Origin: Calliphora vicina
Lineage: Eukaryota > Arthropoda > Insecta > Diptera > Calliphoridae
Direction of reading: 5' to 3'
Assembly: GCF_958450345.1 (NCBI RefSeq)
Contig: NW_027052602.1
Span: forward strand, 62,001 to 126,000
DNA: 64,000 nucleotides
Made by a program: the position numbers and the translations under genes. Shown here piece by piece: positions 26,175-41,468 of this stretch (its first letter is position 1; every line of letters starts with the position of its first letter). The notes beneath the pieces are model-generated. The model searched no databases and was not told the origin of the DNA. It was given only the letters and a program-made list of their open reading frames with translations.

Positions 26175-29100
26175 ATAGTACTCTTACTTGTTTTATATTT
26201 GGATGGCATGAGATTGTAGCTTTCTAACAGGGTATAACTTAAGTAGCTAGCATAAATAGTACCCGATATATATGCGGGTATATCGGACATTTTTCGAAAA
26301 ATGTTACAAAATTACCCCAGTTTTTAACGACTTCATATAAATCGCAATTTTAAAAGGCCCTAAAGAGCTAGAAAGCTAAATTTTTTGATATTTAAATATC
26401 ATGAGATTGTAGCTTTCTAACAAGGTATAACTTAAGTAGCTAGCATAAATAGTACCCGATATATATGCGGGTGTATCGGACATTTTTCGAAAAATGTCCC
26501 AAAATTACCCCAGTATTTAACGACTTCATATAAATCGCAATTCTAAAGGCCCCTAAAGTGCTAGGAAGCTAGTTTTTTTATATTTGGATTGCATGAGATT
26601 GTAGCTTTCTAACAAAGTATAACTTAAGTAGCTAGCATAAACAGTACCCGATATATATGCGGGTATATCGGACATTTTTCGAAAAATGTCCCAAAATTAC
26701 CCAGTTTTTAACGACTTCATATAAATCGCAATTTTAAAAGGCCCTAAAGAGCTAGGAAGCTAATTTTTTTTATATTTGGATGGCATGATATTGTAGCTTT
26801 CTAACAAAGTATAACTTAAGTAGCTATCATAAATAGTACCCGATATATATGCTGGTATATCGGACATTTTTCGAAAAATGTCCCAAAATTACCCCAGTTT
26901 TTAACGACTTCATATAAATCGCAATTTTAAAAGGCCCTAAAGAGCTAGGAAGCTAATTTTTTTTATATTTAAATGGCATGAGATTGTAGCTTTCTAACAA
27001 AGTATAACTTAAGTAGCTAGCATAAACAGTACCCGATATATATGCGGGTATATCGGACATTTTTCGAAAAATGTCCCAAAATTACCCAGTTTTTAACGAC
27101 TTCATATAAATCGCAATTTTAAAAGGCCCTAAAGAGCTAGGAAGCTAATTTTTTTTATATTTGGATGGCATGATATTGTAGCTTTCTAACAAAGTATAAC
27201 TTAAGTAGCTAGCATAAATAGTACCCGATATATATGCGGGTATACCGGACATTTTTCGAAAAATGTCCCAAAATTACCCAGTTTTCAACGACTTCATATA
27301 AATCGCAATTCTAAAGGCCCCTAAAGTGCTAGGAAGCTACATTTTTTTTATATTTGGATGGCATGAGATTGTAGCTCTAACAAGGTATAACTTAAGTAGC
27401 TAGCATAAACAGTACCCGATATATATGCGGGTATACCCCAGTTTTTAACGACTTCATATAAATCGCAATTCTAAAGGCCCCTAAAGAGCTAGAAAGCTAA
27501 ATTTTTTTATATTTAAATGGCATGAGATTGTAGCTTTCTAACAAGGTATAACTTAAGTAGCTGGCATAAATAGTACCCGATATATATGCGGGTATATCGG
27601 ACATTTTTCGAAAAATGTCCCAAAATTACCCCAGTTTTTAACGACTTCATATAAATCGCAATTCTAAAGGCCCCTATATTTGGATGGCATGAGATTGTAG
27701 CTTTCTAACAGGGTATAACTTAAGTAGCTATCATAAATAGTACCCGATATATATGCGGGTATATCGGACATTTTTCGAAAAATGTCCCAAAATTACCCAG
27801 TTTTTAACGACTTCATATAAATCGCAATTTTAAAAGGCCCTAAAGAGCTAGGAAGCTAAATTTTTCTATATTTGGATGGCATGAGATTGTAGCTTTCTAA
27901 CAAGGTCTAACTTAAGTAGCTAGCATAAACAGTACCCGATATATATGCGGGTATACCCCAGTTTTTAACGACTTCATATAAATCGCAATTCTAAAGGCCC
28001 CTAAAGTGCTAGGAAGCTACATTTTTTATATTTGGATGGCATGAGATCGTAGCTTTCTAACAGGGTATAACTTAAGTAGCTAGCATAAATAGTACCCGAT
28101 ATATATGCGGGTATATCGGACATTTTTCGAAAAATTTTACAAAATTACCCCAGTTTTTAACGACTTCATATCAATCGCAATTCTAAAGGCCCCTAAAGAG
28201 CTAGAAAGCTAAATTTTTTTATATTTAAATGGCATGAGATTGTAGCTTTCTAACAAGGTATAACATAAGTAGCTAGCATAAATAGTACCCGATATATATG
28301 CGGGTATATCGGACATTTTTCGAAAAATGTCCCAAAATTACCCCAGTTTTTAACGACTTCATATAAATCGCAATTCTAAAGGCCCCTAAAGTGCTAGGAA
28401 GCTACATTTTTTTATATTTGGATGGCATGAGATTGTAGCTTTCTAACAAGGTATAACTTAAGTAGCTAGCATAAACAGTACCCGATATATATGCGGGTAT
28501 ACCCCAGTTTTCAACGACTTCATATAAATCGCAATTTTAAAAGGCCCTAAAGAGCTAGAAAGCTAAATTTTTTTATATTTAAATGGCATGAGATTGTAGC
28601 TTTCTAACAAGGTATAACTTAAGTAGCTGGCATAAATAGTACCCGATATATATGCGGGTATATCGGAAATTTTTCGAAAAATGTCCCAAAATTACCCCAG
28701 TTTTTACCGACTTCATATAAATCGCAATTCTAAAGGCCCCTAAAGTGCTAGGAAGCTACATTTTTTTATATTTGGATGGCATGAGATTGTAGCTTTCTAA
28801 CAGGGTATAACTTAAGTAGCTAGCATAAATAGTACCCGATATATATGCGGGTATATCGGACATTTTTCGAAAAATGTTACAAAATTACCCCAGTTTTTAA
28901 CGACTTCATATAAATCGCAATTTTAAAAGGCCCTAAAGAGCTAGAAAGCTAAATTTTTTTTATATTTAAATGGCATGAGATTGTAGCTTTCTAACAAGGT
29001 ATAACTTAAGTAGCTAGCATAAATAGTACCCGATATATATGCGAGTGTATCGGACATTTTTCGAAAAATGTCCCAAAATTACCCCAGTTTTTAACGACTT

Positions 29101-30469
29101 CATATAAATCGCAATTCTAAAGGCCCCTAAAGTGCTAGGAAGCTAGTTTTTTATATTTGGATTGCATGAGATTGTAGCTTTCTAACAAAGTATAACTTAA
29201 GTAGCTAGCATAAACAGTACCCGATATATATGCGGGTATATCGGACATTTTTCGAAAAATGTCCCAAAATTACCCAGTTTTTAACGACTTCATATAAATC
29301 GCAATTTTAAAAGGCCCTAAAGAGCTAGGAAGCTAAATTTTTTTATATTTGGATGGCATGATATTGTAACTTTCTAACAAAGTATAACTTAAGTAGCTAG
29401 CATAAACAGTACCCGATATATATGCGGGTATATCGGACATTTTTCGAAAAATGTCCCAAAATTACCCCAGTTTTTAACGACTTCATATAAATCGCAATTT
29501 TAAAAGGCCCTAAAGAGCTAGAAATCTAAATTTTTTTATATTTAGATGTCATGAGATTGTAGCTTTCTAACAAGGTATAACTTAAGTAGCTAGCATAAAT
29601 AGTACCCGATATATATGCGGGTATATCGGACATTTTTCGAGAAATGTCCCAAAATTACCCCAGTTTTTAACGACTTCATATAAATCGCAATTCTAAAGGC
29701 CCCTAAAGAGCTAGGAAGCTAGTTTTTTATATTTGGATTGCATGAGATTGTAGCTTTCTAACAAGGTATAACTTAAGTAGCTAGCATAAACAGTACCCGA
29801 TATATATGCGGGTATATCGGACATTTTTCGAAAAATGTCCCAAAATTACCCCAGTTTTTAACGACTTCATATAAATCGCAATTCTAAAGGCCCCTAAAGA
29901 GCTAGGAAGCTAGTGTTTTTATATTTGGATGGCATGAGATTGTAGCTTTCTAACAGGGTATAACTTAAGTAGCTAGCATAAATAGTACCCGATATATATG
30001 CGGGTATATCGGACATTTTTCGAAAAATGTTACAAAATTACCCCAGTTTTTAACGACTTCATATAAATCGCAATTTTAAAAGGCCCTAAAGAGCTAGAAA
30101 GCTAGTTTTTTTATATTTGGATTGCATGAGATTGTAGCTTTCTAACAAAGTATAACTTAAGTAGCTAGCATAAACAGTACCCGATATATATGCGGTTATA
30201 TCGGACATTTTTCGAAAAATGTCCCAAAATTACCCCAGTTTTTAACGATTTCATATAAATCGCAATTTTAAAAGGCCCTAAAGAGCTAGAAAGCTAAATT
30301 TTTTTATATTTAAATGGCATGAGATTGTAGCTTTCTAACAAGGTATAACTTAAGTAGCTAGCATAAATAGTACCCGATATATATGCGATTGTATCGGACA
30401 TTTTTCGAAAAATGTCCCAAAATTACCCCAGTTTTTAACGACTTCATATAAATCGCAATTCTAAAGGCC

Positions 30470-33400
30470 CCTAAAGCGCTAGGAAGCTAGTTTTTTTATA
30501 TTTGGATTGCATGAGATTGTAACTTTCTAACAAAGTATAACTTAAGTAGCTAGCATAAATAGTACCGGATATATATGCGGGTATATCGGACATTTTTCGA
30601 AAAATGTCCCAAAATTACCCCAGTTTTTAACGACTTCATATAAATCGCAATTCTAAAGGCCCCTAAAGAGCTAGAAAGCAAAATTTTTCTATATTTAGAT
30701 GGCATGAGATTGTAGCTTTCTAACAAGGTATAACTTAAGTAGCTAGCATAAACAGTACCCGATATATATGCGGGCATACCGGACATTTTTCGAAAAATGT
30801 CCCAAAATTACCCCAGTTTTTAACGACTTCATATAAATCGCAATTCTAAAGGCCCCTAAAGTGCTAGGAAGCTACATTTTTTTATATTTGGATGGCATGA
30901 GATTGTAGCTTTCTAACAGGGTATAACTTAAGTAGCTAGCATAAATAGTACCCGATATATATGCGGGTATATCGGACATTTTTCGAAAAATGTTACAAAA
31001 TTACCCCAGTTTTTAACGACTTCATATAAATCGCAATTTTAAAAGGCCCTAAAGAGCTAGAAAGCTAAATTTTTTGATATTTAAATATCATGAGATTGTA
31101 GCTTTCTAACAAAGTATAACTTAAGTAGCTAGCATAAACAGTACCCGATATATATGCGGGTATATCGGACATTTTTCGAAAAATGTCCCAAAATTACCCA
31201 GTTTTTAACGACTTCATATAAATCGCAATTTTAAAAGGCCCTAAAGAGCTAGGAAGCTAAATTTTTTTATATTTGGATGGCATGATATTGTAACTTTCTA
31301 ACAAAGTATAACTTAAGTAGCTAGCATAAACAGTACCCGATATATATGCGGGTATATCGGACATTTTTCGAAAAATGTCCCAAAATTACCCCAGTTTTTA
31401 ACGACTTCATATAAATCGCAATTTTAAAAGGCCCTAAAGAGCTAGAAATCTAAATTTTTTTACATTTAGATGTCATGAGATTGTAGCTTTCTAACAAGGT
31501 ATAACTTAAGTAGCTAGCATAAATAGTACCCGATATATATGCGGGTATATCGGACATTTTTCGAGAAATGTCCCAAAATTACCCCAGTTTTTAACGACTT
31601 CATATAAATCGCAATTCTAAAGGCCCCTAAAGAGCTAGGAAGCTAGTTTTTTTATATTTGGATTGTATGAGATTGTAGCTTTCTAACAAGGTATAACTTA
31701 AGTAGCTAGCATAAACAGTACCCGATATATATGCGGGTATATCGGACATTTTTCGAAAAATGTCCCAAAATTACCCCAGTTTTTAACGACTTCATATAAA
31801 TCGCAATTCTAAAGGCCCCTAAAGAGCTAGGAAGCTAGTTTTTTTATATTTGGATGGCATGAGATTGTAGCTTTCTAACAGGGTATAACTTAAGTAGCTA
31901 GCATAAATAGTACCCGATATATATGCGGGTATATCGGACATTTTTCGAAAAATGTTACAAAATTACCCCAGTTTTTAACGACTTCATATAAATCGCAATT
32001 TTAAAAGGCCCTAAAGAGCTAGAAAGCTAAATTTTTTTACATTTAGATGGCATGAGATTGTAGCTTTCCAACAAGGTATAACTTAAGTAGCTAGCATAAA
32101 TAGTACCGGATATATATGCGGGTATATCGGACATTTTTCGAAAAATGTCCCAAAATTACCCCAGTTTTTAACGACTTCATATAAATCGCAATTCTAAAGG
32201 CCCCTAAAGTGCTAGGAAGCTAGTTTTTTTATATTTGGATTGCATGAGATTGTAGCTTTCTAACAAAGTATAACTTAAGTAGCTAGCATAAACAGTACCC
32301 GATATATATGCGGTTATATCGGACATTTTTCGAAAAATGTCCCAAAATTACCCCAGTTTTTAACGACTTCATATAAATCGCAATTTTAAAAGGCCCTAAA
32401 GAGCTAGAAAGCTAAATTTTTTTATATTTAAATGGCATGAGATTGTAGCTTTTTAACAAGGTATAACTTAAGTAGCTAGCATAAATAGTACCCGATATAT
32501 ATGCGATTGTATCGGACATTTTTCGAAAAATGTCCCAAAATTACCCCAGTTTTTAACGACTTCATATAAATCGCAATTCTAAAGGCCCCTAAAGCGCTAG
32601 GAAGCTAGTTTTTTTATATTTGGATTGCATGAGATTGTAACTTTCTAACAAAGTATAACTTAAGTAGCTAGCATAAATAGTACCGGATATATGCGGGTAT
32701 ATCGGACATTTTTCGAAAAATGTCCCAAAATTACCCCAGTTTTTAACGACTTCATATACATCGCAATTCTAAAGGCCCCTAAAGAGCTAGAAAGCTAAAT
32801 TTTTCTATATTTAGATGGCATGAGATTGCAGCTTTCTAACAAGGTATAACTTAAGTAGCTAGCATAAACAGTACCCGATATATATGCGGGCATACCGGAC
32901 ATTTTTCGAAAAATGTCCCAAAATTACCCCAGTTTTTAACGACTTCATATAAATCGCAATTCTAAAGGCCCCTAAAGTGCTAGGAAGCTACATTTTTTTA
33001 TATTTGGATGGCATGAGATTGTAGCTTTCTAACAGGGTATAACTTAAGTAGCTAGCATAAATAGTACCCGATATATATGCGGGTATATCGGACATTTTTC
33101 GAAAAATGTTACAAAATTACCCCAGTTTTTAACGACTTCATATAAATCGCAATTTTAAAAGGCCCTAAAGAGCTAGAAAGCTAAATTTTTTGATATTTAA
33201 ATATCATGAGATTGTAGCTTTCTAACAAGGTATAACTTAAGTAGCTAGCATAAATAGTACCCGATATATATGCGGGTGTATCGGACATTTTTCGAAAAAT
33301 GTCCCAAAATTACCCCAGTATTTAACGACTTCATATAAATCGCAATTCTAAAGGCCCCTAAAGTGCTAGGAAGCTAGTTTTTTTATATTTGGATTGCATG

Positions 33401-36400
33401 AGATTGTAGCTTTCTAACAAAGTATAACTTAAGTAGCTGGCATAAATAGTACCCGATATATATGCGGGTATATCGGACATTTTTCGAAAAATGTTACAAA
33501 ATTACCCCAGTTTTTAACGACTTCATATAAATCGCAATTTTAAAAGGCCCTAAAGAGCTAGGAAGCTAAATTTTTTTATATTTGGATGGCATGATATTGT
33601 AGCTTTCTAACAAAGTATAACTTAAGTAGCTAGCATAAACAGTACCCGATATATATGCGGGTATACCGGACATTTTTCGAAAAATGTCCCAAAATTACCC
33701 AGTTTTTAACGACTTCATATAAATCGCAATTCTAAAGGCCCCTAAAGTGCTAGGAAGCTACATTTTTTTATATTTGGATGGCATGAGATTGTAGCTTTCT
33801 AACAAGGTATAACTTAAGTAGCTAGCATAAACAGTACCCGATATATATGCGGGTATACCCCAGTTTTTAACGACTTCATATAAATCGCAATTCTAAAGGC
33901 CCCTAAAGAGCTAGAAAGCTAAATTTTTTTATATTTAAATGGCATGAGATTGTAGCTTTCTAACAAGGTATAACTTAAGTAGCTGGCATAAATAGTACCC
34001 GATATATATGCGGGTATATCGGACATTTTTCGAAAAAATTTACAAAATTACCCCAGTTTTTAACGACTTCATATCAATCGCAATTCTAAAGGCCCCTAAA
34101 GAGCTAGAAAGCTAAATTTTTTTATATTTAAATGGCATGAGATTGTAGCTTTCTAACAAGGTATAACTTAAGTAGCTAGCATAAATAGTACCCGATATAT
34201 ATGCGGGTATATCGGACATTTTTCGAAAAATGTCCCAAAATTACCCAGTTTTTAACGACTTCATATAAATCGCAATTTTAAAAGGCCCTAAAGAGCTAGG
34301 AAGCTAAATTTTTCTATATTTGGATGGCATGAGATTGTAGCTTTCTAACAAGGTCTAACATAAGTAGCTAGCATAAACAGTACCCGATATATATGCGGGT
34401 ATACCCCAGTTTTTAACGACTTCATATAAATCGCAATTCTAAAGGCCCCTAAAGTGCTAGGAAGCTACATTTTTTATATTTGGATGGCATGAGATCGTAG
34501 CTTTCTAACAGGGTATAACTTAAGTAGCTAGCATAAATAGTACCCGATATATATGCGGGTATATCGGACATTTTTCGAAAAATGTCCCAAAATTACCCAG
34601 TTTTTAACGACTTCATATAAATCGCAATTTTAAAAGGCCCTAAAGAGCTAGGAAGCTAAATTTTTCTATATTTGGATGGCATGAGATTGTAGCTTTCTAA
34701 CAAGGTCTAACATAAGTAGCTAGCATAAACAGTACCCGATATATATGCGGGTATACCCCAGTTTTTAACGACTTCATATAAATCGCAATTCTAAAGGCCC
34801 CTAAAGTGCTAGGAAGCTACATTTTTTATATTTGGATGGCATGAGATCGTAGCTTTCTAACAGGGTATAACTTAAGTAGCTAGCATAAATAGTACCCGAT
34901 ATATATGCGGGTATACCCCAGTTTTTAACGACTTCATATAAATCGCAATTTTAAAAGGCCCTAAAGAGCTAGAAAGCTAATTTTTTTTATATTTAAATGG
35001 CATGAGATTGTAGGTTTCTAACAAGGTATAACTTAAGTAGCTGGCATAAATAGTACCCGATATATATGCGGGTATATCGGACATTTTTCGAAAAATGTTA
35101 CAAAATTACCCCAGTTTTTAACGACTTCATATAAATCGCAATTTTAAAAGGCCCTAAAGAGCTAGGAAGCTAAATTTTTTTATATTTGGATGGCATGAGA
35201 TTGTAGCTTTCTAACAAGGTATAACTTAAGTAGCTAGCATAAACAGTACCCGATATATATGCGGGTATACCCCAGTTTTTAACGACTTCATATAAATCGC
35301 AATTCTAAAGGCCCCTAAAGAGCTAGAAAGCTAAATTTTTTTATATTTAAATGGCATGAGATTGTAGCTTTCTAACAAGGTATAACTTAAGTAGCTGGCA
35401 TAAATAGTACCCGATATATATGCGGGTATATCGGACATTTTTCGAAAAATTTTACAAAATTACCCCAGTTTTTAACGACTTCATATCAATCGCAATTCTA
35501 AAGGCCCCTAAAGAGCTAGAAAGCTAAATTTTTTTATATTTAAATGGCATGAGATTGTAGCTTTCTAACAAGGTATAACTTAAGTAGCTAGCATAAACAG
35601 TACCCGATATATATGCGGGTATACCCCAGTTTTTAACGACTTCATATAAATCGCAATTCTAAAGGCCCCTAAAGAGCTAGAAAGCTAAATTTTTTTATAT
35701 TTAAATGGCATGAGATTGTAGCTTTCTAACAAGGTATAACTTAAGTAGCTGGCATAAATAGTACCCGATATATATGCGGGTATATCGGACATTTTTCGAA
35801 AAATTTTACAAAATTACCCCAGTTTTTAACGACTTCATATCAATCGCAATTCTAAAGGCCCCTAAAGCGCTAGGAAGCTAGTTTTTTATATTTGGATTGC
35901 ATGAGATTGTAACTTTCTAACAAAGTATAACTTAAGTAGCTAGCATAAATAGTACCGGATATATATGCGGGTATATCGGACATTTTTCGAAAAATGTCCC
36001 AAAATTACCCCAGTTTTTAACGACTTCATATACATCGCAATTCTAAAGGCCCCTAAAGAGCTAGAAAGCAAAATTTTTCTATATTTAGATGGCATGAGAT
36101 TGTAGCTTTCTAACAAGGTATAACTTAAGTAGCTAGCATAAACAGTACCCGATATATATGCGGGCATACCGGACATTTTTCGAAAAATGTCCCAAAATTA
36201 CCCCAGTTTTTAACGACTTCATATAAATCGCAATTCTAAAGGCCCCTAAAGTGCTAGGAAGCTACATTTTTTTATATTTGGATGGCATGAGATTGTAGCT
36301 TTCTAACAGGGTATAACTTAAGTAGCTAGCAATAGTACCCGATATATATGCGGGTATATCGGACATTTTTCGAAAAATGTTACAAAATTACCCCAGTTTT

Positions 36401-36490
36401 TAACGACTTCATATAAATCGCAATTTTAAAAGGCCCTAAAGAGCTAGAAAGCTAAATTTTTTGATATTTAAATATCATGAGATTGTAGCT
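30470..36490 (+). repeat. Dispersed duplication, offset 5390: 30470-31100 versus 35860-36490
   Basis: The two segments share variant order, including the AAAGCGCTAGG and AGAAAGCAAAATT variants and the TTTTTTGATATTTAAATATC monomer. I noted one base change (ATAAATCGC versus ATACATCGC), a T-run difference and a 3-bp deletion at about 36331. Boundaries are approximate. Confidence 0.75.
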
Positions 36491-37854
36491 TTCTAACAAG
36501 GTATAACTTAAGTAGCTAGCATAAATAGTACCCGATATATATGCGGGTGTATCGGACATTTTTCGAAAAATGTCCCAAAATTACCCCAGTATTTAACGAC
36601 TTCATATAAATCGCAATTCTAAAGGCCCCTAAAGTGCTAGGAAGCTAGTTTTTTTATATTTGGATTGCATGAGATTGTAGCTTTCTAACAAAGTATAACT
36701 TAAGTAGCTAGCATAAACAGTACCCGATATATATGCGGGTATATCGGACATTTTTCGAAAAATGTCCCAAAATTACCCAGTTTTTAACGACTTCATATAA
36801 ATCGCAATTTTAAAAGGCCCTAAAGAGCTAGGAAGCTAATTTTTTTTATATTTGGATTGCATGAGATTGTAGCTTTCTTACAAGGTATAACTTAAGTAGC
36901 TAGCATAAATAGTACCCGATATATATGCTGGTATATCGGACATTTTTCGAAAAATGTCCCAAAATTACCCCAGTTTTTAACGACTTCATATAAATCGCAA
37001 TTTTAAAAGGCCCTAAAGAGCTAGGAAGCTAAATTTTTTTATATTTGGATTGCATGAGATTGTAGCTTTCTAACAAGGTATAACTTAAGTAGCTAGCATA
37101 AATAGTACCCGATATATATGCTGGTATATCGGACATTTTTCGAAAAATGTCCCAAAATTACCCAGTTTTTAACGACTTCATATAAATCGCAATTTTAAAA
37201 GGCCCTAAAGAGCTAGGAAGCTAAATTTTTCTATATTTGGATGGCATGAGATTGTAGCTTTCTAACAAGGTATAACTTAAGTAGCTAGCATAAATAGTAC
37301 CCGATATATATGCGGGTATACCCCAGTTTTTAACGACTTCATATAAATCGCAATTTTAAAAGGCCCTAAAGAGCTAGAAAGCTAATTTTTTTTATATTTA
37401 AATGGCATGAGATTGTAGGTTTCTAAAAAGGTATAACTTAAGTAGCTGGCATAAATAGTACCCGATATATATGCGGGTATATCGGACATTTTTCGAAAAA
37501 TTTTACAAAATTACCCCAGTTTTTAACGACTTCATATCAATCGCAATTCTAAAGGCCCCTAAAGAGCTAGAAAGCTAAATTTTTTTATATTTAAATGGCA
37601 TGAGATTGTAGCTTTCTAACAAGGTATAACTTAAGTAGCTAGCATAAATAGTACCCGATATATATGCGGGTATATCGGACATTTTTCGAAAAATGTCCCA
37701 AAATTACCCAGTTTTTAACGACTTCATATAAATCGCAATTTTAAAAGGCCCTAAAGAGCTAGGAAGCTAAATTTTTCTATATTTGGATGGCATGAGATTG
37801 TAGCTTTCTAACAAGGTCTAACATAAGTAGCTAGCATAAACAGTACCCGATATA

Positions 37855-40800
37855 TATGCGGGTATACCCCAGTTTTTAACGACTTCATATAAATCGCAAT
37901 TCTAAAGGCCCCTAAAGTGCTAGGAAGCTACATTTTTTATATTTGGATGGCATGAGATCGTAGCTTTCTAACAGGGTATAACTTAAGTAGCTAGCATAAA
38001 TAGTACCCGATATATATGCGGGTATATCGGACATTTTTCGAAAAATGTCCCAAAATTACCCAGTTTTTAACGACTTCATATAAATCGCAATTTTAAAAGG
38101 CCCTAAAGAGCTAGGAAGCTAAATTTTTCTATATTTGGATGGCATGAGATTGTAGCTTTCTAACAAGGTCTAACATAAGTAGCTAGCATAAACAGTACCC
38201 GATATATATGCGGGTATACCCCAGTTTTTAACGACTTCATATAAATCGCAATTTTAAAAGGCCCTAAAGAGCTAGGAAGCTAAATTTTTTTATATTTGGA
38301 TTGCATGAGATTGTAGCTTTCTAACAAGGTATAACTTAAGTAGCTAGCATAAATAGTACCCGATATATATGCTGGTATATCGGACATTTTTCGAAAAATG
38401 TCCCAAAATTACCCAGTTTTTAACGACTTCATATAAATCGCAATTTTAAAAGGCCCTAAAGAGCTAGGAAATTTTATATTTAAATTTTTCTATATTTGGA
38501 TGGCATGAGATTGTAGCTTTCTAACAAGGTATAACTTAAGTAGCTAGCATAAATAGTACCCGATATATATGCGGGTATACCCCAGTTTTTAACGACTTCA
38601 TATAAATCGCAATTTTAAAAGGCCCTAAAGAGCTAGAAAGCTAATTTTTTTTATATTTAAATGGCATGAGATTGTAGGTTTCTAACAAGGTATAACTTAA
38701 GTAGCTGGCATAAATAGTACCCGATATATATGCGGGTATATCGGACATTTTTCGAAAAATGTTACAAAATTACCCCAGTTTTTAACGACTTCATATAAAT
38801 CGCAATTTTAAAAGGCCCTAAAGAGCTAGGAAGCTAAATTTTTTTATATTTGGATGGCATGATATTGTAGCTTTCTAACAAAGTATAACTTAAGTAGCTA
38901 GCATAAACAGTACCCGATATATATGCGGGTATACCGGACATTTTTCGAAAAATGTCCCAAAATTACCCAGTTTTTAACGACTTCATATAAATCGCAATTC
39001 TAAAGGCCCCTAAAGTGCTAGGAAGCTACATTTTTTTATATTTGGATGGCATGAGATTGTAGCTTTCTAACAAGGTATAACTTAAGTAGCTAGCATAAAC
39101 AGTACCCGATATATATGCGGGTATACCCCAGTTTTTAACGACTTCATATAAATCGCAATTCTAAAGGCCCCTAAAGAGCTAGAAAGCTAAATTTTTTTAT
39201 ATTTAAATGGCATGAGATTGTAGCTTTCTAACAAGGTATAACTTAAGTAGCTGGCATAAATAGTACCCGATATATATGCGGGTATATCGGACATTTTTCG
39301 AAAAATTTTACAAAATTACCCCAGTTTTTAACGACTTCATATCAATCGCAATTCTAAAGGCCCCTAAAGAGCTAGAAAGCTAAATTTTTTTATATTTAAA
39401 TGGCATGAGATTGTAGCTTTCTAACAAGGTATAACTTAAGTAGCTAGCATAAATAGTACCCGATATATATGCGGGTATACCCCAGTTTTTAACGACTTCA
39501 TATAAATCGCAATTCTAAAGGCCCCTAAAGTGCTAGGAAGCTACATTTTTTATATTTGGATGGCATGAGATCGTAGCTTTCTAACAGGGTATAACTTAAG
39601 TAGCTAGCATAAATAGTACCCGATATATATGCGGGTATATCGGACATTTTTCGAAAAATGTCCCAAAATTACCCAGTTTTTAACGACTTCATATAAATCG
39701 CAATTTTAAAAGGCCCTAAAGAGCTAGGAAGCTAAATTTTTCTATATTTGGATGGCATGAGATTGTAGCTTTCTAACAAGGTCTAACATAAGTAGCTAGC
39801 ATAAACAGTACCCGATATATATGCGGGTATACCCCAGTTTTTAACGACTTCATATAAATCGCAATTTTAAAAGGCCCTAAAGAGCTAGGAAGCTAAATTT
39901 TTTTATATTTGGATTGCATGAGATTGTAGCTTTCTAACAAGGTATAACTTAAGTAGCTAGCATAAATAGTACCCGATATATATGCTGGTATATCGGACAT
40001 TTTTCGAAAAATGTCCCAAAATTACCCAGTTTTTAACGACTTCATATAAATCGCAATTTTAAAAGGCCCTAAAGAGCTAGGAAATTTTATATTTAAATTT
40101 TTCTATATTTGGATGGCATGAGATTGTAGCTTTCTAACAAGGTATAACTTAAGTAGCTAGCATAAATAGTACCCGATATATATGCGGGTATACCCCAGTT
40201 TTTAACGACTTCATATAAATCGCAATTTTAAAAGGCCCTAAAGAGCTAGAAAGCTAATTTTTTTTATATTTAAATGGCATGAGATTGTAGGTTTCTAACA
40301 AGGTATAACTTAAGTAGCTGGCATAAATAGTACCCGATATATATGCGGGTATATCGGACATTTTTCGAAAAATGTTACAAAATTACCCCAGTTTTTAACG
40401 ACTTCATATAAATCGCAATTTTAAAAGGCCCTAAAGAGCTAGGAAGCTAAATTTTTTTATATTTGGATGGCATGATATTGTAGCTTTCTAACAAAGTATA
40501 ACTTAAGTAGCTAGCATAAACAGTACCCGATATATATGCGGGTATACCGGACATTTTTCGAAAAATGTCCCAAAATTACCCAGTTTTTAACGACTTCATA
40601 TAAATCGCAATTCTAAAGGCCCCTAAAGTGCTAGGAAGCTACATTTTTTTATATTTGGATGGCATGAGATTGTAGCTTTCTAACAAGGTATAACTTAAGT
40701 AGCTAGCATAAACAGTACCCGATATATATGCGGGTATACCCCAGTTTTTAACGACTTCATATAAATCGCAATTCTAAAGGCCCCTAAAGAGCTAGAAAGC

Positions 40801-41468
40801 TAAATTTTTTTATATTTAAATGGCATGAGATTGTAGCTTTCTAACAAGGTATAACTTAAGTAGCTGGCATAAATAGTACCCGATATATATGCGGGTATAT
40901 CGGACATTTTTCGAAAAATTTTACAAAATTACCCCAGTTTTTAACGACTTCATATCAATCGCAATTCTAAAGGCCCCTAAAGAGCTAGAAAGCTAAATTT
41001 TTTTATATTTAAATGGCATGAGATTGTAGCTTTCTAACAAGGTATAACTTAAGTAGCTAGCATAAATAGTACCCGATATATATGCGGGTATACCCCAGTT
41101 TTTAACGACTTCATATAAATCGCAATTCTAAAGGCCCCTAAAGTGCTAGGAAGCTACATTTTTTATATTTGGATGGCATGAGATCGTAGCTTTCTAACAG
41201 GGTATAACTTAAGTAGCTAGCATAAATAGTACCCGATATATATGCGGGTATATCGGACATTTTTCGAAAAATGTCCCAAAATTACCCAGTTTTTAACGAC
41301 TTCATATAAATCGCAATTTTAAAAGGCCCTAAAGAGCTAGGAAGCTAAATTTTTCTATATTTGGATGGCATGAGATTGTAGCTTTCTAACAAGGTCTAAC
41401 ATAAGTAGCTAGCATAAACAGTACCCGATATATATGCGGGTATACCCCAGTTTTTAACGACTTCATAT
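37855..41468 (+). repeat. 1613-bp higher-order tandem duplication
   Basis: Pairings 37921/39534, 38471/40084 (a unique fused monomer), 39361/40974 and 39781/41394 all have offset 1613. Variant order is identical between about 37855-39855 and 39468-41468. Confidence 0.85.

Larger units (their letters stand above)
23813..26192 (+). mobile_element. Helentron-like (mini-me/DINE type) element, full length, about 2.4 kb
   Basis: The element interrupts the satellite T-run and has ATACCCTCCACC at its left end and the exact reverse complement at 26141-26152. A GTCY microsatellite lies near the left end and a 7-bp hairpin at 26158-26174 lies near the CTTGTT right end. This order (subterminal inverted repeats, microsatellite, 3' hairpin, insertion between Ts) is that of non-autonomous Helentrons. 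No Rep/helicase is encoded. The interior holds a diverged 153-bp tandem array and a reverse-transcriptase fragment. Terminal Ts are ambiguous because of the target T-run. Small ORFs inside it look like chance. Confidence 0.75.

Noticed and set aside
30550..36176. Two near-identical 78-codon minus-strand ORFs (MSGMPAYISG...)
   Set aside because: They span satellite monomer junctions; most monomers have stops in the same frame, and their identity reflects array duplication, not coding constraint.
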